The notes beneath the pieces were generated by a model. It searched no databases. It was given only the letters and a program-made list of their open reading frames with translations, and was not told where the DNA came from. DNA of 64,000 nt. It comes from Blattamonas nauphoetae. Its lineage: Eukaryota > Preaxostyla > Oxymonadida. Where the stretch lies: the NCBI GenBank assembly GCA_033064195.1, contig JARBJD010000011.1:310001-374000 (forward strand), given 5' to 3'. Made by a program: the position numbers and the translations under genes. This document shows, piece by piece, positions 1-11,852 of this stretch (positions are counted from its first letter, which is position 1; each line of letters begins with the position of its first letter).

Positions 1-578
1 CTTTTTCACCTGGTGTCATCTGGGCATCACGATAGAAGTAGGGATGAGCTCGCTTTTGTGCGTTCTCATTCGCCTCTCTGGCAATCTTGGCCGCTGGATC
101 GTGATACTTTGGAAAATCTTTGGACATATGACGACGGCTCTCCTAAAGAATAATTGGAAAGAATAAAGCATACTCGAAGAAATGCTTCGTGAATTTGATC
201 ATGTTGGTTCATTTGGAATCTTGCAGGTGAAAGAGGAGTATAAAGATGTGGCGATTTGACTTGCGACTCAGGCCCCCTTGGATTGTCTGAAGAAAGTCGA
301 GTGGATGTGTTTATATTGGCTGGTTTGGGACATGAAGATGAGAGCGTCCCTGTGCGAGCACTTCAGATAGCAAATCACAAAGAAAGTCAGAAATAGCAAA
401 TAATATGAAACCTATATTCGGCGGATCCGTTATTCAATGGTATTACTCCATTCATTGTGATGAGAAACTGTTTCGAAGTTGACGTCCGTTTTTCTTGTTG
501 GCTTGCGAGTTGTTGGTCTCCAAAAAGTGGATCTTCGGACTGTAATTTGAGTGGTGGCAATGAATAATCACCACTCAT
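1..578 (-). CDS. Unrecognised protein, 5' part only (runs off the left edge)
   Basis: A three-exon model reads cleanly on the minus strand: exon 578-412, intron 411-361 (51 nt), exon 360-174, intron 173-143 (31 nt), exon 142-1. Splicing restores one open frame that starts MSGDYSLPPLKLQ. A Ser/Pro/Thr-rich, probably disordered stretch follows, then a charged helical segment containing RRHMSKDFPKYHDPAAKIAR. The second intron has a GTATGC donor and a pyrimidine-rich TTTAG end. The protein continues beyond base 1, so its length is unknown. I do not recognise a family. The last visible part is rich in Lys/Arg/Glu/Ala and could be a coiled coil. It lies 146 bp downstream of the USP7-like gene on the same strand. 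Confidence 0.6.
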
Positions 579-724
579 TCCCTATTTTGTGTTTGCGATG
601 GTTTGAGAATTGAATGTTGTGGGGAGATCTTAGATCACATGAATTTAATGCACTGATTTCATAAACAGACAATGCGATAAATTGAAAAATAGTAAGAAAA
701 TAAAGAATCGAGACATATTTTTCG

Positions 725-3700
725 TCACTCAATTGTGATGGCTTGCGTCTTCACTTTTTGGATGACCCATTCATGCAGATCAGCTGCATCATCATCGCGT
801 TTGACCTTTCTACCAACTAAAATTGAATGCAGCACTTCGTTTGTATGCATTGCTTCGAGTGTTGCCTTTCGGTAGTATAGACCATGCGAGAATCTGCGTT
901 CCTGATAACTAAAGTTGATGGTGCGAGTGTTGTGTGTGCAGAATGTGATTGCAGAAGGTGGAAGGGGATCGGGGAGAGATGGTTCGTGGCAAGCAAGGAG
1001 TTTAGGGAGAAGTACTCCAGCATTTGCATCGAAGTCGGTGGGGAGGATGGAGGGCAGAGAGACGACGGTGGTTTGGAACGAGAAGATGGGGGTGGGGCTT
1101 TTGAGTTGAGTGAAAAAGATCGGAATGAGAATTTCAGGCGGATTGCTTTCCTTTTCTATTTCCTTCTCCTTCTTCTCGGATGCTGTCTTGTCCTTTTCTT
1201 TCTTTTGGTCTTTCTCCTTTGTTTTCATAAAGTCTTCTTTCCTGTCTTTCCACGCAATTGGTTTGAGTGTGAGTGAATCAAACGGATTTCTGAACGAAAA
1301 TGGATTCACGTCAAGTTGGCTGGGAGGGATGAAGTCGAAGAAGATGGTGTATCGGCAGAAATAGAGAGGAAGGGTTGAGATGAGGTCTGTCGGACTGGGG
1401 ACTATCATGTCCTGCACCGACGCGCTGAAGTAGAACATGGACGGGCGGAGGAGGTGTGTGAGGGGGGGCATTGCGGGACGGACATATTCCGATTGGTGGG
1501 CTGCCAACATTCGTTGTTGGATCTCGTCCTGGTCGCTGGCAGTGATTGTGAAAGATGTCAGCGGCGACGGGTGGGCAGAGGGCAGAGGTTCTGGAATTGC
1601 AGCAGATGATCGGAGTGGCATTCGGCTATTGTCAGAGATTGAGAAGTTTAGGGCAGTTTCGATTTCTTCGGCTGTCCTGTCGTCTTCAGCGTTGTATAGT
1701 TTTTTCCGTTCTGCTTCCCTCTTCAAAGCGGCTTCATTCGCTGCCTTTTGTTCTTCTTCCTGCTTCTCTTTCAACTTCAGTAGCTCCGACTCACTTTTGG
1801 TCAAAATATCTCTATAGAAGTCATTCTTCTCATCTTCTCTGATAAATTGTTTCCTCTCTTTCAACTCTTCCTCCTTCTGAATCCAGTTTTTCATGTTTTC
1901 TCGCCATTTCTGAGTATCTGCAGAAATCATTTCATCCATTTCCTTCTCATCCTCCACACTGAGTGTGATTGGTTCTGTGTCCTTCGTCTCCTCTTCCGTT
2001 GTCGGTTTCTCGTCTGCCGTGTCTGTCTCTGTCTTGTCCTCTGGCTTTGTCCTGAGACCGCCCTTGGCTTCCATCCAAAGTCTCCGTGTCTCATGGACCC
2101 TGTCTCTCACCCAATCCATTTTGCTCAGCTCTTCCTCAACTTTCGTCCAGAGTGTTCCAAATCGGACTGTCGGGTCGAGTGCAGCCTCTCGCCATTGCCA
2201 CCGCAGTTGTGAACGCTCGTCACGGACGACAATTTCCACTCGGGTTGTCGGTTGGGGAGGTTTGGGTTGTGTGGGCTTCTTCTCTTTGTCATCGGGTTCA
2301 GACTCTTTGGGAGTTTCTTCCTTTGATTTCTTCTTTTGTCTTTGTATGTTCCGATATTCGATTTCTTCAATTCTTGCCTTCTCTTCATCCTCAATTGCTC
2401 GAACAGTGTCGATCATTTCCTCACCCTCTGCCCACTCCACTCCAGTTACATTGCATCCCCGCGATCGTTGCATTGGGTTGTAGAAGTAGTAATCCAGCTT
2501 TGATCCAATCTGGTCGGTGGACGGCACGATGAGCATTGCAGTGCGCGACGATCCGTTGATCACGTACAGTCGGAGGTTGCGAACAGGAACACCGACGGTG
2601 GCAGAGACAGTTCGAGCAAAGGACAGGTAACTATCCCGCCCGTCGCAGGCAACTTGGAGGATACGTTCTTTCTTGGGTGGGGGATCAGAGACGACTTCAG
2701 CCAACTGCGTCAGTGGCATTTGACGGTGTTCCTCTTCTTTGTTGACAACAGCATCCAGCGAAGAGCGGACAGCTTTGGGGAGGAAGGTTCTCTTCTTCAG
2801 CCGGACCCAGATGAGATAGTCCTGCTTCTGGCTGGCTTGGTAGGCGTTCAGTCGTGTTTCTTTTCCTGCCTGAATATCGCGAGCGAGCAATGCACTGTCT
2901 GAGAAGATGTCATTGGTCTGGATTGTCTCCTCATCATCGCGAGGTCTCCAGTTCACAATCAGCTCAAGTTGAGCAGCTCCTGAATCAGTGTTCCAGATAT
3001 ATTTCCAGAGAATATCAGCTGGATGCAATCTCTGTTTCACTCGCACGTCAAAAACGAAGACATCCAGATCATCCAGGATCTCCTGAGATGGCGAGTCAAT
3101 CGTCACTTCCGGAACGTCTCTTTTGCTCCAGTCCGGTTGCTCTCCCATCAACTGGCGCAGACGGAAGGCGATGTGTGAGAGTGTACTTTTGGATGATGTG
3201 ATGATTCGGCCTAAAATGGACGTTTCTTCGGTGTCGGGGTCGTACCCACGGACGATCACAAAAAGAAGCGGGAACGAGACTTTCCGCTGAGGAGAGGGGG
3301 GGCGGTTGGGGGGCCCCCTCAGCATCGGACTGGTGGATTTGGAATCTGAGTCAGATTGTTTTATGCCCTTTTTCTCATCTTCCTCTCTCTTTTTCTTCTT
3401 TTCCTCTTCTTTCTGCTTCCTTTTTTCCTCTTTCTTCTTCTTCTTCTCTTCGCTTCTCTTGTCATCGATTGCAACCATCTCAACAGACGCCCTCTTTTTC
3501 TCTTTTTCTTCCAATTCTCGTTCGGACAAGTCAACCTTCTCAACGAGGAGATGGTTGTGATGGGCGAAGAAGAGTGATCCGAGTGGGATCTTCCTCCATT
3601 CATCCTCAATCCTCTCAATCCATCTCTTTGCATTTCTTTGCATTTCTGCCAGATCTGCTTCCTCCTTTCCTTTTTCGAATGTGTCGGCGATGACTGATCC

Positions 3701-6700
3701 TCGTTTGGGAACCGGTGAATCCTCGACAGTTGCTTCTCCTGAAAGGGCGGACGAAGGCTTATCTGTCGTCTCGGGAGTCGCCTCTTCGTTTTTGGGAGGC
3801 AAGCTGGTCTTTGAACGGGGAGGGTCCAACAGAACGGGGAAAAGAGAATCAGCTGCCCTGTGCGTTTGGACGAGTGCAGCAATAATCATCAGGTTGACGT
3901 CTCTCTGATCCCACTTGTTCCGTCTCTCTTCCAACTTCACCTGTTCCTTCTCCTCGTTGCTGACGTGTCTCTCAACAAGATCAGTCAAATCGTTCCGAAC
4001 AAGCGGGTCTGTCTTCCATTTCCTCCAAACATCCCACCACGGATACCGCTGCTTGATCCGCTTCATCCGAAAGACTTTGAGTTCGTCTCGATCATCCCAC
4101 GATAGCGCTTGTCTGATTGACTGCATGAGGTCAAAGACGGTTGCTGATCGTTGGAGAACTACAGACACGAGTTGGCGATCGATGTGGCCTGTTTCCAGCT
4201 GAACTGGGAAGATTGGGAGGACGCCCTGTGACAGATGGCTTCCACCAGGAGTGAAGAAAGAGTTGGTGAGAATATGGAAAGTGAATGTTGACATCATCGT
4301 TTGGTGTGCTTGGAGAGAGGCAGGGAGATGAGGTGGGATGAGTGGGCTTGAGATTGGTGTGAGGAGGATGGGGAGCACGTCCGATCGGAGATAGACAAGC
4401 ATGTACGCGCTCGACGAGGATTGAGAATGGTAGTTCCCCAGCGTTGACGAATTCGACCTTTGCTGAGGTGTAGCTGATGTTGAATCTGCTCCTCCAAAGT
4501 TGGCTTTGATGGCGTCGTTCTCCTTGACTTTGGTGATGTTGCTGTCGTTGAGGTGGTACCACGGAGACTGCAGATAGTGCTGCTCGGCTGGGGTGAGGAC
4601 TGTTGGGGTTGGTTTCTGGTTGGAGTTGGGGAGTGTCTCGGCTGTCGAGAGATGAGGGCGGATGTAGACAGAGTAATGTCCACCCGAGATTGACCCGGAG
4701 TGGACAAGGACTGAGTGGAGGCAGTAGATGCCTGAGGGGACTGAGGTGTTAGCAACATCTGTGACGGATTTCTGGAGCGAGGCGAGAGTGCTGACGAATC
4801 GTTGAATGGTCGGAGGGAGAGACGGAGGAGAAGCAGGCTGAGAAGGAGACTGAGCCGGTTGAGGTTCATTCAGAGTGTCCTTGTCGTCTTCCTTCTGATT
4901 CTGATCATCCTTTGTTCCTTCATCGACATGATCTTCCTGTGTCTGGGTGTTGTTCTCTCGAAGTGTTTCTTCTTCGATCTCCTTGTTGATCATAGTCTTC
5001 AGGTCCTTGTCGATAGGAAGGATGAACTTCGACAGATCGAGTCGAGACGGGAATGTGAAGCGGTCGTTGACTTTGGCCATGCGGTCTGTGTACGGGTCGT
5101 ACTCCCAGCGCATTAGCTGAAGGTGGAGGATGGGAGGGAGGGACAGGTAGAGTGTTTGCTGAGAAAGAAAGAGTATGATTGGAGGAGAGCCAGACCTTCT
5201 TTGCTTTTTGGTATCCGTGTTCGGGAGTGGAGTACGCGTTGTCACCCTCCAGCACTTCCTCCTCGCACAGACGCTCAAAAGAAGAGGTCACATCGGGACA
5301 TCCTGAGGAGTCGGGCGAGGAGAGAGTGAAGGGAGAGGAGAGAGTGAAGGGAGAGAAGTCAGACCTTTGACGGGAAGAGAGATGTCGAAGAACGGCCACG
5401 AATGGGCGGAGACGAATTTGACGTCTGTGCAGCGGATCGACGTGATGGATCGAGACGAGAAGAGGGCGTTAAAGGACGACTCAAGGGGAGTGTGCTGAAC
5501 AGGCAGGTGGGGACGTTGATGAGAGCTGGGGGATGGCAGACCTTTGTTCTTTCAATCAACTTATTAATTATTGCTCTATTCATCTCTTGAACATCGTGTT
5601 GAATAAATGCTTCGTTGGACACCCACCCAAACGCTTTGGTGAGCTCAGTGGTCGAGACACTGGGCATGATGGGGAAGAAAGAAAGCTGACCTTGAGTTGG
5701 AGACTTGGAGGTTGTAGAGAAGTCTCTGCAATGCCATGACAAGATCTGGTTTGGCTGATGGATCGGATTGATCTTCATCAATTTCGCCGATTGGGATGTG
5801 GTATACAAACTGAGAGAGTTTGATATTCGAACATGGTGAATGATGCAGATATGCAAATATCGATCGATTAATCAGGAAAAAGCGCTATTGAAACATACTA
5901 GACGAAATATGTTTGTGTGGAAGAGAGATTGTATCAGTGAATTCAGATAGCAAGTGGCTCCTTGGTTTTCGAGGCCGATCATGCCGTGTTTAATCTTATA
6001 ATCCTTTTCGAATGATTGAGGTGAATCTTGAGTGGTACTTTGAATTGGCTAAAGAGTTTAGATGTCGGAAGATGGATATATGAGCGAGAAATTGGACAGA
6101 ATGAACGGACAGTCAGAGAGATCCGAAATTTGACGTTTCCATCCTTAATAAAGCCAGATTTTGTTGATATTTTGTTTTGCCTGATCATGTTGTCGAACCA
6201 GAAAGTATGTTTATGTCGATTGAATTTGTGTGTAGTTTCTGAGAGTGAAAACAATGATGAAAATTGGTTCGAACAAAAAAAGTTTAAGAAAAACCCACGG
6301 ACACAGATTTTTGGGGATCTGTATTTTGTAATGTGAGAACAATTCTGAATGATGCTTCGATATCGGATGAATAATCGCGGCAAGACTTTGGTCATGGAAA
6401 AAATATGATAATGATAAACGAAGTTGATTTCGATGCAAAACAATAGTGTGGATGAATAAAGATCGAATGAAAAACGAGGAACGTTCCTAACTCTCCGGAC
6501 AGTCCATGAAAACATACACAACATTCTAGTCCTGGGGTGAGGTAATAGAAGAAGGTAGCATTCGTAGTCGAGCAAATAATTCTCCTGATGATACATAAAA
6601 AAGCCAGTGAGAATAGCAGACCACTTGACACCAAGGCATTCGAAAGTTTCCGATTGCGTGGACCTGTTGTCGTCATAAGGAACTGAAACTATTGCATGAA

Positions 6701-6758
6701 CAGGCTTATTAGACAATGCAACAAAATTCTCATTGAATGTTGACGTATCATTTCCCAT
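725..6758 (-). CDS. USP7-like ubiquitin carboxyl-terminal hydrolase
   Basis: Cysteine deubiquitinase of the USP7/Ubp15 type, which removes ubiquitin from nuclear and cytosolic substrates. In order it has a MATH-like N-terminus (exon boundaries there unclear; the end reads GFIKDGNVKFRISLTVRS), the Cys box GLENQGATCYLNSL (catalytic Cys codon 5952-5950), the block TELTKAFGW..QHDVQEMNR, LHLQLMRWEYD, and the His box HSVLVHSGSISGGHYSVYI. The third triad position is Asn in WYHLNDSNI, which the USP family tolerates. A large ubiquitin-like C-terminal region follows. Introns I could place include 5898-5810 and several of 30-60 nt between 5700 and 5170; the last exon (about 4.4 kb) is uninterrupted. Unusual features are a roughly 100-residue acidic/proline-rich insertion just before the His box and a long Lys/Glu run near 3,400. 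The ATG at 6758 is the first plausible start. Confidence 0.88.
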
Positions 6759-7082
6759 TTCTCCCGCGGGAACGAGATGAGAAGTTGATCGATCCACAAC
6801 ATTTGTGAAATTGTGATTAGATCGGGGGAAAAATGCACAAAAATCTTTCGGAAAAAGGAAAATCGTACAAAACCAGAGAAAATGAGCTAAGCTATTTCCA
6901 GCTCAGATAATCAACACAAATAAGGTAGCATTCTATGATAGAGAGTTGTCACTACTGTCATTGAACCGTGTGCTCGACAACCCAATATGGGTTGAATCAT
7001 GTTGTCAGATGATCGATAGAGCAGCGGAAACATTCCAATCTTCTGTTTCCTTTCTCTCACTCACACACTCTCCGACAGACGC
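6759..7082. other. Intergenic, 324 bp, nothing recognised
   Basis: This lies between the start of the USP7-like gene and the stop of the GSK3 gene, both on the minus strand. I see AT-rich sequence without a convincing reading frame, repeat or RNA fold. It should contain the promoter of the USP7-like gene and the 3' end signals of GSK3, but I recognise no motif. Confidence 0.4.
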
Positions 7083-8947
7083 TCAACCAGTTTGGGTTCG
7101 TTCTGTCTCCTTCTCCGCTGTGTGCTCCGGCGATGACTGGAACACAATGGGGACGTACTGGAGATCAACAGGATTCTCAGGAAATCCAGCAAAGAAGGGA
7201 TGTTTCAGAGCTTGTTTGGGAGTGGGTCGGTGGCTCGGGTGGACAGAGAGCATCCACGCTGTCAGATCCAGTGCGAGTGGATCGGTGGATGGTGGAAAGG
7301 CAGCAACAAAAGACGGAGAGAGAGACGGCTGTGTCTGTTGAGAGCTGTGAGGGGGGGAGAGAGGGTCGAGAGGAGGGAGGGATTGTGTGTTGGTGTTTGG
7401 CGGCGAAGAGGAAAGATGGAGACTGTTCGAAGATGGTGGCGAGTTGGATGAAGGATGAGAACGAGTGCGAGCAACCGCTGCTTTGCGTTCCTCGTCTTTC
7501 TTCTGCTGTTCTGTCAGATACTTTACACTTTCGGTGACCTTTTGGTGCAGTTTTGTGATCTCTTCCAGCTGTCTTTGTTCTTCATCACGTTGTTTTTTGG
7601 TCTTTCCTTCTGAATTTGTCGATATTGTGTCGTCCAGAGGAGGCTCTGTGCCCTGAAGCATAGAGAGGATGGTTGACGTGGAGGGTATGCCAAACAAGGC
7701 GAAGATTGAGATGAGTTGAGCGTATTGCGTTGGCTGGGCAAAGAGAGGGTAGCCACGCAGGCACTCGGCGAGAAGGCAGCCAGCTGACCACATATCTGAG
7801 ACGAGTGGGCACAAAAAATCATTCAGAGGATGAAATTCGAGACCTATTTTGCCTGAATATCGTGTACAGCCGAGAATTAGTTCTGGAGCACGATAGAATC
7901 GAGAACAGATGTATGCTAGTGAAGTCTGGTTGCTTTCAATCATTTTGGCAGAGCCAAAATCAGCCAGCACGCAGCGACCGGTTGCTGGATCGATGAGGAG
8001 ATTTTCTGAGATTTGTCAAGAAGATGGAAATGAAAACAATGCAGACGAGGTTTGATGTCTCTGTGGACAACGTTGAGAGATCCAAGGTAATCCAACGCAG
8101 AGAGAAGTTGATATATGATGAGCTGGGTACGGTGTGAGGAGATGAAAGGCAAACTTGTGTATATCGAACTGGAAGTGTGTGGTTGTGTTGGAGATAATGT
8201 TTGTTCAGTTCGGAAACACTTTGAGGAAAAAATGGAGTCACAATGCTGATCTATGTTAAGATTAACAGAAAGATGTGAGAAGAAGGAGGACGAAACATGG
8301 TCACTATGGAGTGTGTAATAGAGTAGCGAGAGACAATGCGGATGATTGAGAACTTTGAGGGTAGTGATTTCGCGATTCTGTTTGATGAAAGAAGATTCGA
8401 TACGAGAATGTCAGAAATCGTGATGATTTTTCAGGGATCAAATTCATTTGAAATCTCTCCAAAAATATCAAAACAGACCTTATGATTGTTATTGTGCGGG
8501 ATTTTCTTGACAGTAACCCATTCTGAAGTTTCTCGAACCCAGGCTCGGCTCACTTTCCCAAAACTTCCCTGTGCGATAGGAATTTCATTTGTATGTGGTG
8601 GATGAGTAACAAGGAGGTACGTATCTTTGGGATCCGGGTCTTAAGTTTGAGGATGATTTGAAAGCAAAGAAGATGAGAAAAAATGGAGTTGTCGACAGAC
8701 CGTCGAGGGCAAGTCTTCGATGGATTTCTTCTGGTGACAATATTCGATGTGGGGGATATATAAAATGAGGAGGTGATTTGATTTGTGTTGACATAGTTGG
8801 TGATAAAGGTTTAGACGGATGAGAAGTCATTGTTGAAAGTTCTTGTGATGTTGATGTGTTCTGATTGGGGATTGGACTGGAAATACCGGGTGGACTTGTA
8901 CAGTTAGGGAGCAGTTGTGTTGGGGGTGTGAGAGGAACACGTTTCAT
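7083..8947 (-). CDS. Glycogen synthase kinase 3 (GSK3/shaggy) homologue
   Basis: Ser/Thr kinase of the CMGC group. Spliced exons give a glycine loop IAQGSFGKVSRAW, lysine in VTVKKI, NREITTLKVLNHPHC, VVHRDIKPQNLL, DFGSAKMIESN, and the activation-loop block AYICSRFYRAPELILG. After removing a 45-nt intron it continues YSGKIDMWSAGCLLAE. The three basic residues that hold a priming phosphate in GSK3 (Arg in NRE, Arg of HRD, Lys of GSAK) and the activation-loop Tyr are present, so substrate priming is probably conserved. At least five introns of about 30-60 nt are needed. The C-lobe carries an insertion of roughly 120 residues, Ser/Pro-rich and coiled, between IFALFGIPST and the conserved LSVHPSHRPTPKQALKHPFF. 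The start at 8947 (MKRVPLTPP) gives a roughly 80-residue disordered N-terminus. Confidence 0.92.
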
Positions 8948-9145
8948 GAGATGTTGAGAGAAGAGGTGATGGATGGAGACATCCGCAATGGGGATGGATC
9001 ACTGATGTCGTTTCAACAATCATGAAACATACTCGCAGACATTTGGAAAAGAAACCACAACGACGATATGATGGATCTTGTTTGAGTCTTGGATCAATTG
9101 ATGAACGATTCTAACTCGATCCCTCCCGAATGTTTTTAATTGGAG

Positions 9146-10649
9146 ATGGATGAAGACAATGTACCTCTATACTCTGAAAATGACATGATACTACCTCCAG
9201 AAGAAGATGCTCAGCTCATTCAAGATAGAATAAAGAAGTATTATCAAAACTACACTGAAGAAGAACGAATCCAAAGAAGACAGATCATTGAAGAAGAAAA
9301 AAGCAAGAAAACACCAGAAGAACTTGCTGAAGAGAAGGTATGTGTATATAATGATTCTCAAATCGCTTTAGAAAAGGAAACGAGAATGGAAAAAGCAGAA
9401 AAAGCAAGTCAACCCAAAACTCCCTCAACAATCCCAAAAAAGTGACAAACTCGCTGTCTTCGCCAGTGGATTTCCTAAAGATGCTAATCGGGCTGACATT
9501 ATTCAATTCTTTTCTCTCGTCTCCATGCTCAAACATAATGCCGACGGTTTGTGAAGACTGTTCTTATTCACATATTCAGGCTCTGAATGTATTAAAATGT
9601 ATCAAGACAAAGAAACATCGGCGTTTAGAGGTGAAGTTTTGGCGATATATCCCGATGAAGCTGCTGTGGAGCTCGCAATCATGCGTCTCGACAATTCATA
9701 TTTTCCTTTAGGAGCACAACCATCTTCTGGGCATCTCATTCACGTTGAATTGGTTTGACATCGCATTTTTCACCGCTTTTCAGGCTCATTTTGACTCGAA
9801 ACCACAACAATCCAAGCCAAAACAACAACCTGTCAAACCCAAAGGCTCAAACGATTCGATTCGTGAAATCAGAAAAAGAGAGTCAAAGTGTGTTACTCTT
9901 GATCGATTTTCCTGATATATCTTCAGAGCTCGGGGATGGAACCTTGCTGACACAACAGCCAGCATGTTTGATCCACAGGTGGCAATTGAGATTATCCCGA
10001 AGTCTTTCAGAACTGTAGTCCTCAAAAACATGTTTTCTGTTGATGACTTCTCGGTTTGCAATGATTATTTCTGCCTTATCCCATTACTATACAGAAAGTC
10101 GTCAATCTTAAAGACGAACTGCGTGAAGACATTGAACTTGAAGCGATAAAGATTGGAGAAGTGGAGAAAGTCACTGTGTATGATGTATGTCCTCTCTTTC
10201 GACCGTTTTACATTATATCTCATTCTCTTCACTGGGTACAGCGCCATCCACTTGGAATCATCACCATCCGCTTCAAACAGCAAGCAGATGCTCAAAAAGC
10301 CTTATCGGTGTTCAATGGTCGCCATTTCGATGGACGACAAGTTGTTGCGGAAATAGAACGGAAAGAAACATCACCGGAAGTACTCAATCTTCAAAGCATG
10401 TTTTTGCCCCACAAGTTGGATGATGATAATAGCGACTCGGAAGAAGAAAGATTGGCTGCCTTTGCTCGAGATCTGGAGAAGGAGAAGGAAGACAGTGAAG
10501 CTGAAATGAAGGGAATTAAGAGACAAAGGGTTGATTCCTCAGATCAACCTCCTCTCCCTCCTCCTGTCGCTCCACAGACGATCACATTGGAAGAGATCCT
10601 CGCTCTGAATGCAGCAAAAGCTGAACAGAGTTCGAGTGATGAGGATTGA
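9146..10649 (+). CDS. Tat-SF1/Cus2-like splicing factor with UHM domain
   Basis: U2 snRNP-associated RNA-binding protein related to human HTATSF1 and yeast Cus2. The N-terminus is acidic. After the first intron (GTATGT donor after EELAEEK) comes a basic linker, then a first RRM starting SDKLAVFASGFPKDANRADI. The second domain is a U2AF-homology motif: SFRTVVLKNMFSVDDFS, KLKDELREDIELEAIKIGEV-type helix, a split codon intron after VTVYD, then RHPLGIITIRF and FNGRHFDGRQVVAEI. The C-terminus is acidic and Ser-rich, ending EQSSSDED. In the family this protein binds SF3B1 through the UHM and helps U2 snRNP engage the branch site. It starts at ATG 9146, two codons after an in-frame TTG. It is divergently paired with GSK3, 198 bp away. 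Confidence 0.85.
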
Positions 10650-10939
10650 ACACTTCACCTCTTCTTTTCACTTCTTCATTTAAGGATCCTCATTTTCTCG
10701 ATTTCCAACAAAACAGAAGCGAAATGAAGAGGGCAACTAATGACAACAAATAAACATGACGAACCACCGACTCCAACCTTCCTTCCACCCCACCCTCGGT
10801 CCGCACTTGCAGTTCCTGCTGCGTCTCTCAACCAATGTTCGAATCCTCAATTCCACAATGTGAAGTTCAGGCGGTGCTGACTTTTCTAATCAGAGTTCCC
10901 AATTTCTTGATTGAATGAAAAAGAGATCACTATATATAA

Positions 10940-11668
10940 TCATAGAGGGTTGTACCGAGCAATGAGGCACGCGATATCTCGATAGAAAGGTTCAAGTGTA
11001 CACTGTTCAATTGGTTTCAGACCCAAATGTCGCATTCTCTGAACGACTTCAGAAAATGCTAGCTCGGCAGGTTGAACATTGGATACACTTGCATCAACCA
11101 CACTTATAATTACTCCGTTATGATCGAGGAAATGCTGTGCATTCTTCTGAATGATTTCCGGCTGATCATTCGCTCCCAATTCAGACAAAATGGCATCGAC
11201 CTTGACCACAGATGATTCATATTCATCAGGGTGATTCGCATCCTTCAGAATGAGCTCTATATTTGGTTGAGATTCAGCAAGTCGCGTGAGATCTTGAAAG
11301 TACTGTGGATCCTTTTCAACAGCGTAGATTTTTCCGGTCTTAAAGAAATAAAAAATTAAACAAAACGAATAAATACATACCAGGCCAACAATATCTGAAA
11401 GATAAGAAACTGTTAAGCCACGACCAGCACCAAGAAAGATGACGGTGCTTCCAGATGGAATGTTTAGGTGGTGCATTCCTGCCAGAACCGATGCGGCAAA
11501 TACTGAGCTAAATGGATTCAATTTTCTGTACCATTTATTATCACGTTGTATGTTATTCTCCGAATCTGAGTCTGTATGTTCACGAAAAGGAAGACTCAGT
11601 AAGAGCTGTTGCGTTGGAGAAGTTCCAACGAAAAGCGCAGGAAATCGCGGTAATGGCTCAATTTGCAT
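10940..11668 (-). CDS. Fibrillarin-like protein, catalytic residues replaced
   Basis: The fold matches the fibrillarin/Nop1 methyltransferase that carries out box C/D-guided rRNA 2'-O-methylation. Landmarks are YRKLNPFSSVFAASVLAG, the SAM loop VIFLGAGRGLTVSYLSDIVG, IYAVEKD, ELILKDANHPDEY and QCTLEPFYRDIACLIARY. One 45-nt intron (GTATGT...TTTAAG) splits the SAM-loop exon from TGKIYAVEKD. The glycine/arginine-rich N-terminus normal for fibrillarin is absent. By my alignment from memory to human fibrillarin, all four members of the K-D-K-H catalytic set are changed: NPFRSK to NPFSSV, the Asp of the IFADV block to Glu (ILSEL), ISIK to ISVV, and ERDHA to YRDIA. It is therefore probably a non-catalytic paralogue. 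The frame is intact and the SAM loop is largely kept, so it does not look like a pseudogene. Confidence 0.82.
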   Translation of the reverse strand: MQIEPLPRFPALFVGTSPTQQLLLSLPFREHTDSDSENNIQRDNKWYRKLNPFSSVFAASVLAGMHHLNIPSGSTVIFLGAGRGLTVSYLSDIVGLVCIYSFCLIFYFFKTGKIYAVEKDPQYFQDLTRLAESQPNIELILKDANHPDEYESSVVKVDAILSELGANDQPEIIQKNAQHFLDHNGVIISVVDASVSNVQPAELAFSEVVQRMRHLGLKPIEQCTLEPFYRDIACLIARYNPL

Positions 11669-11852
11669 TGAATTTTAGTTTTCCATCATAATCGATTGTG
11701 AAGAAATTTGTTCAACTGACCGGATCAACCTGAGTTTTTGTCTATGGGTCGCTTTCTCGCCATGAAACAGACTGTCATAGAGAGCACTCAAATATCAACG
11801 AGACAATGCAGGAAACAATAAAGACAAGAATGCGACGAGGAGATGAGAAGAA

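Noticed and set aside
10815-10850. GTTCGAATCC resembling a tRNA T-loop
   Set aside because: The bases on either side do not form a T-stem, and no acceptor, D or anticodon arms can be drawn around it.
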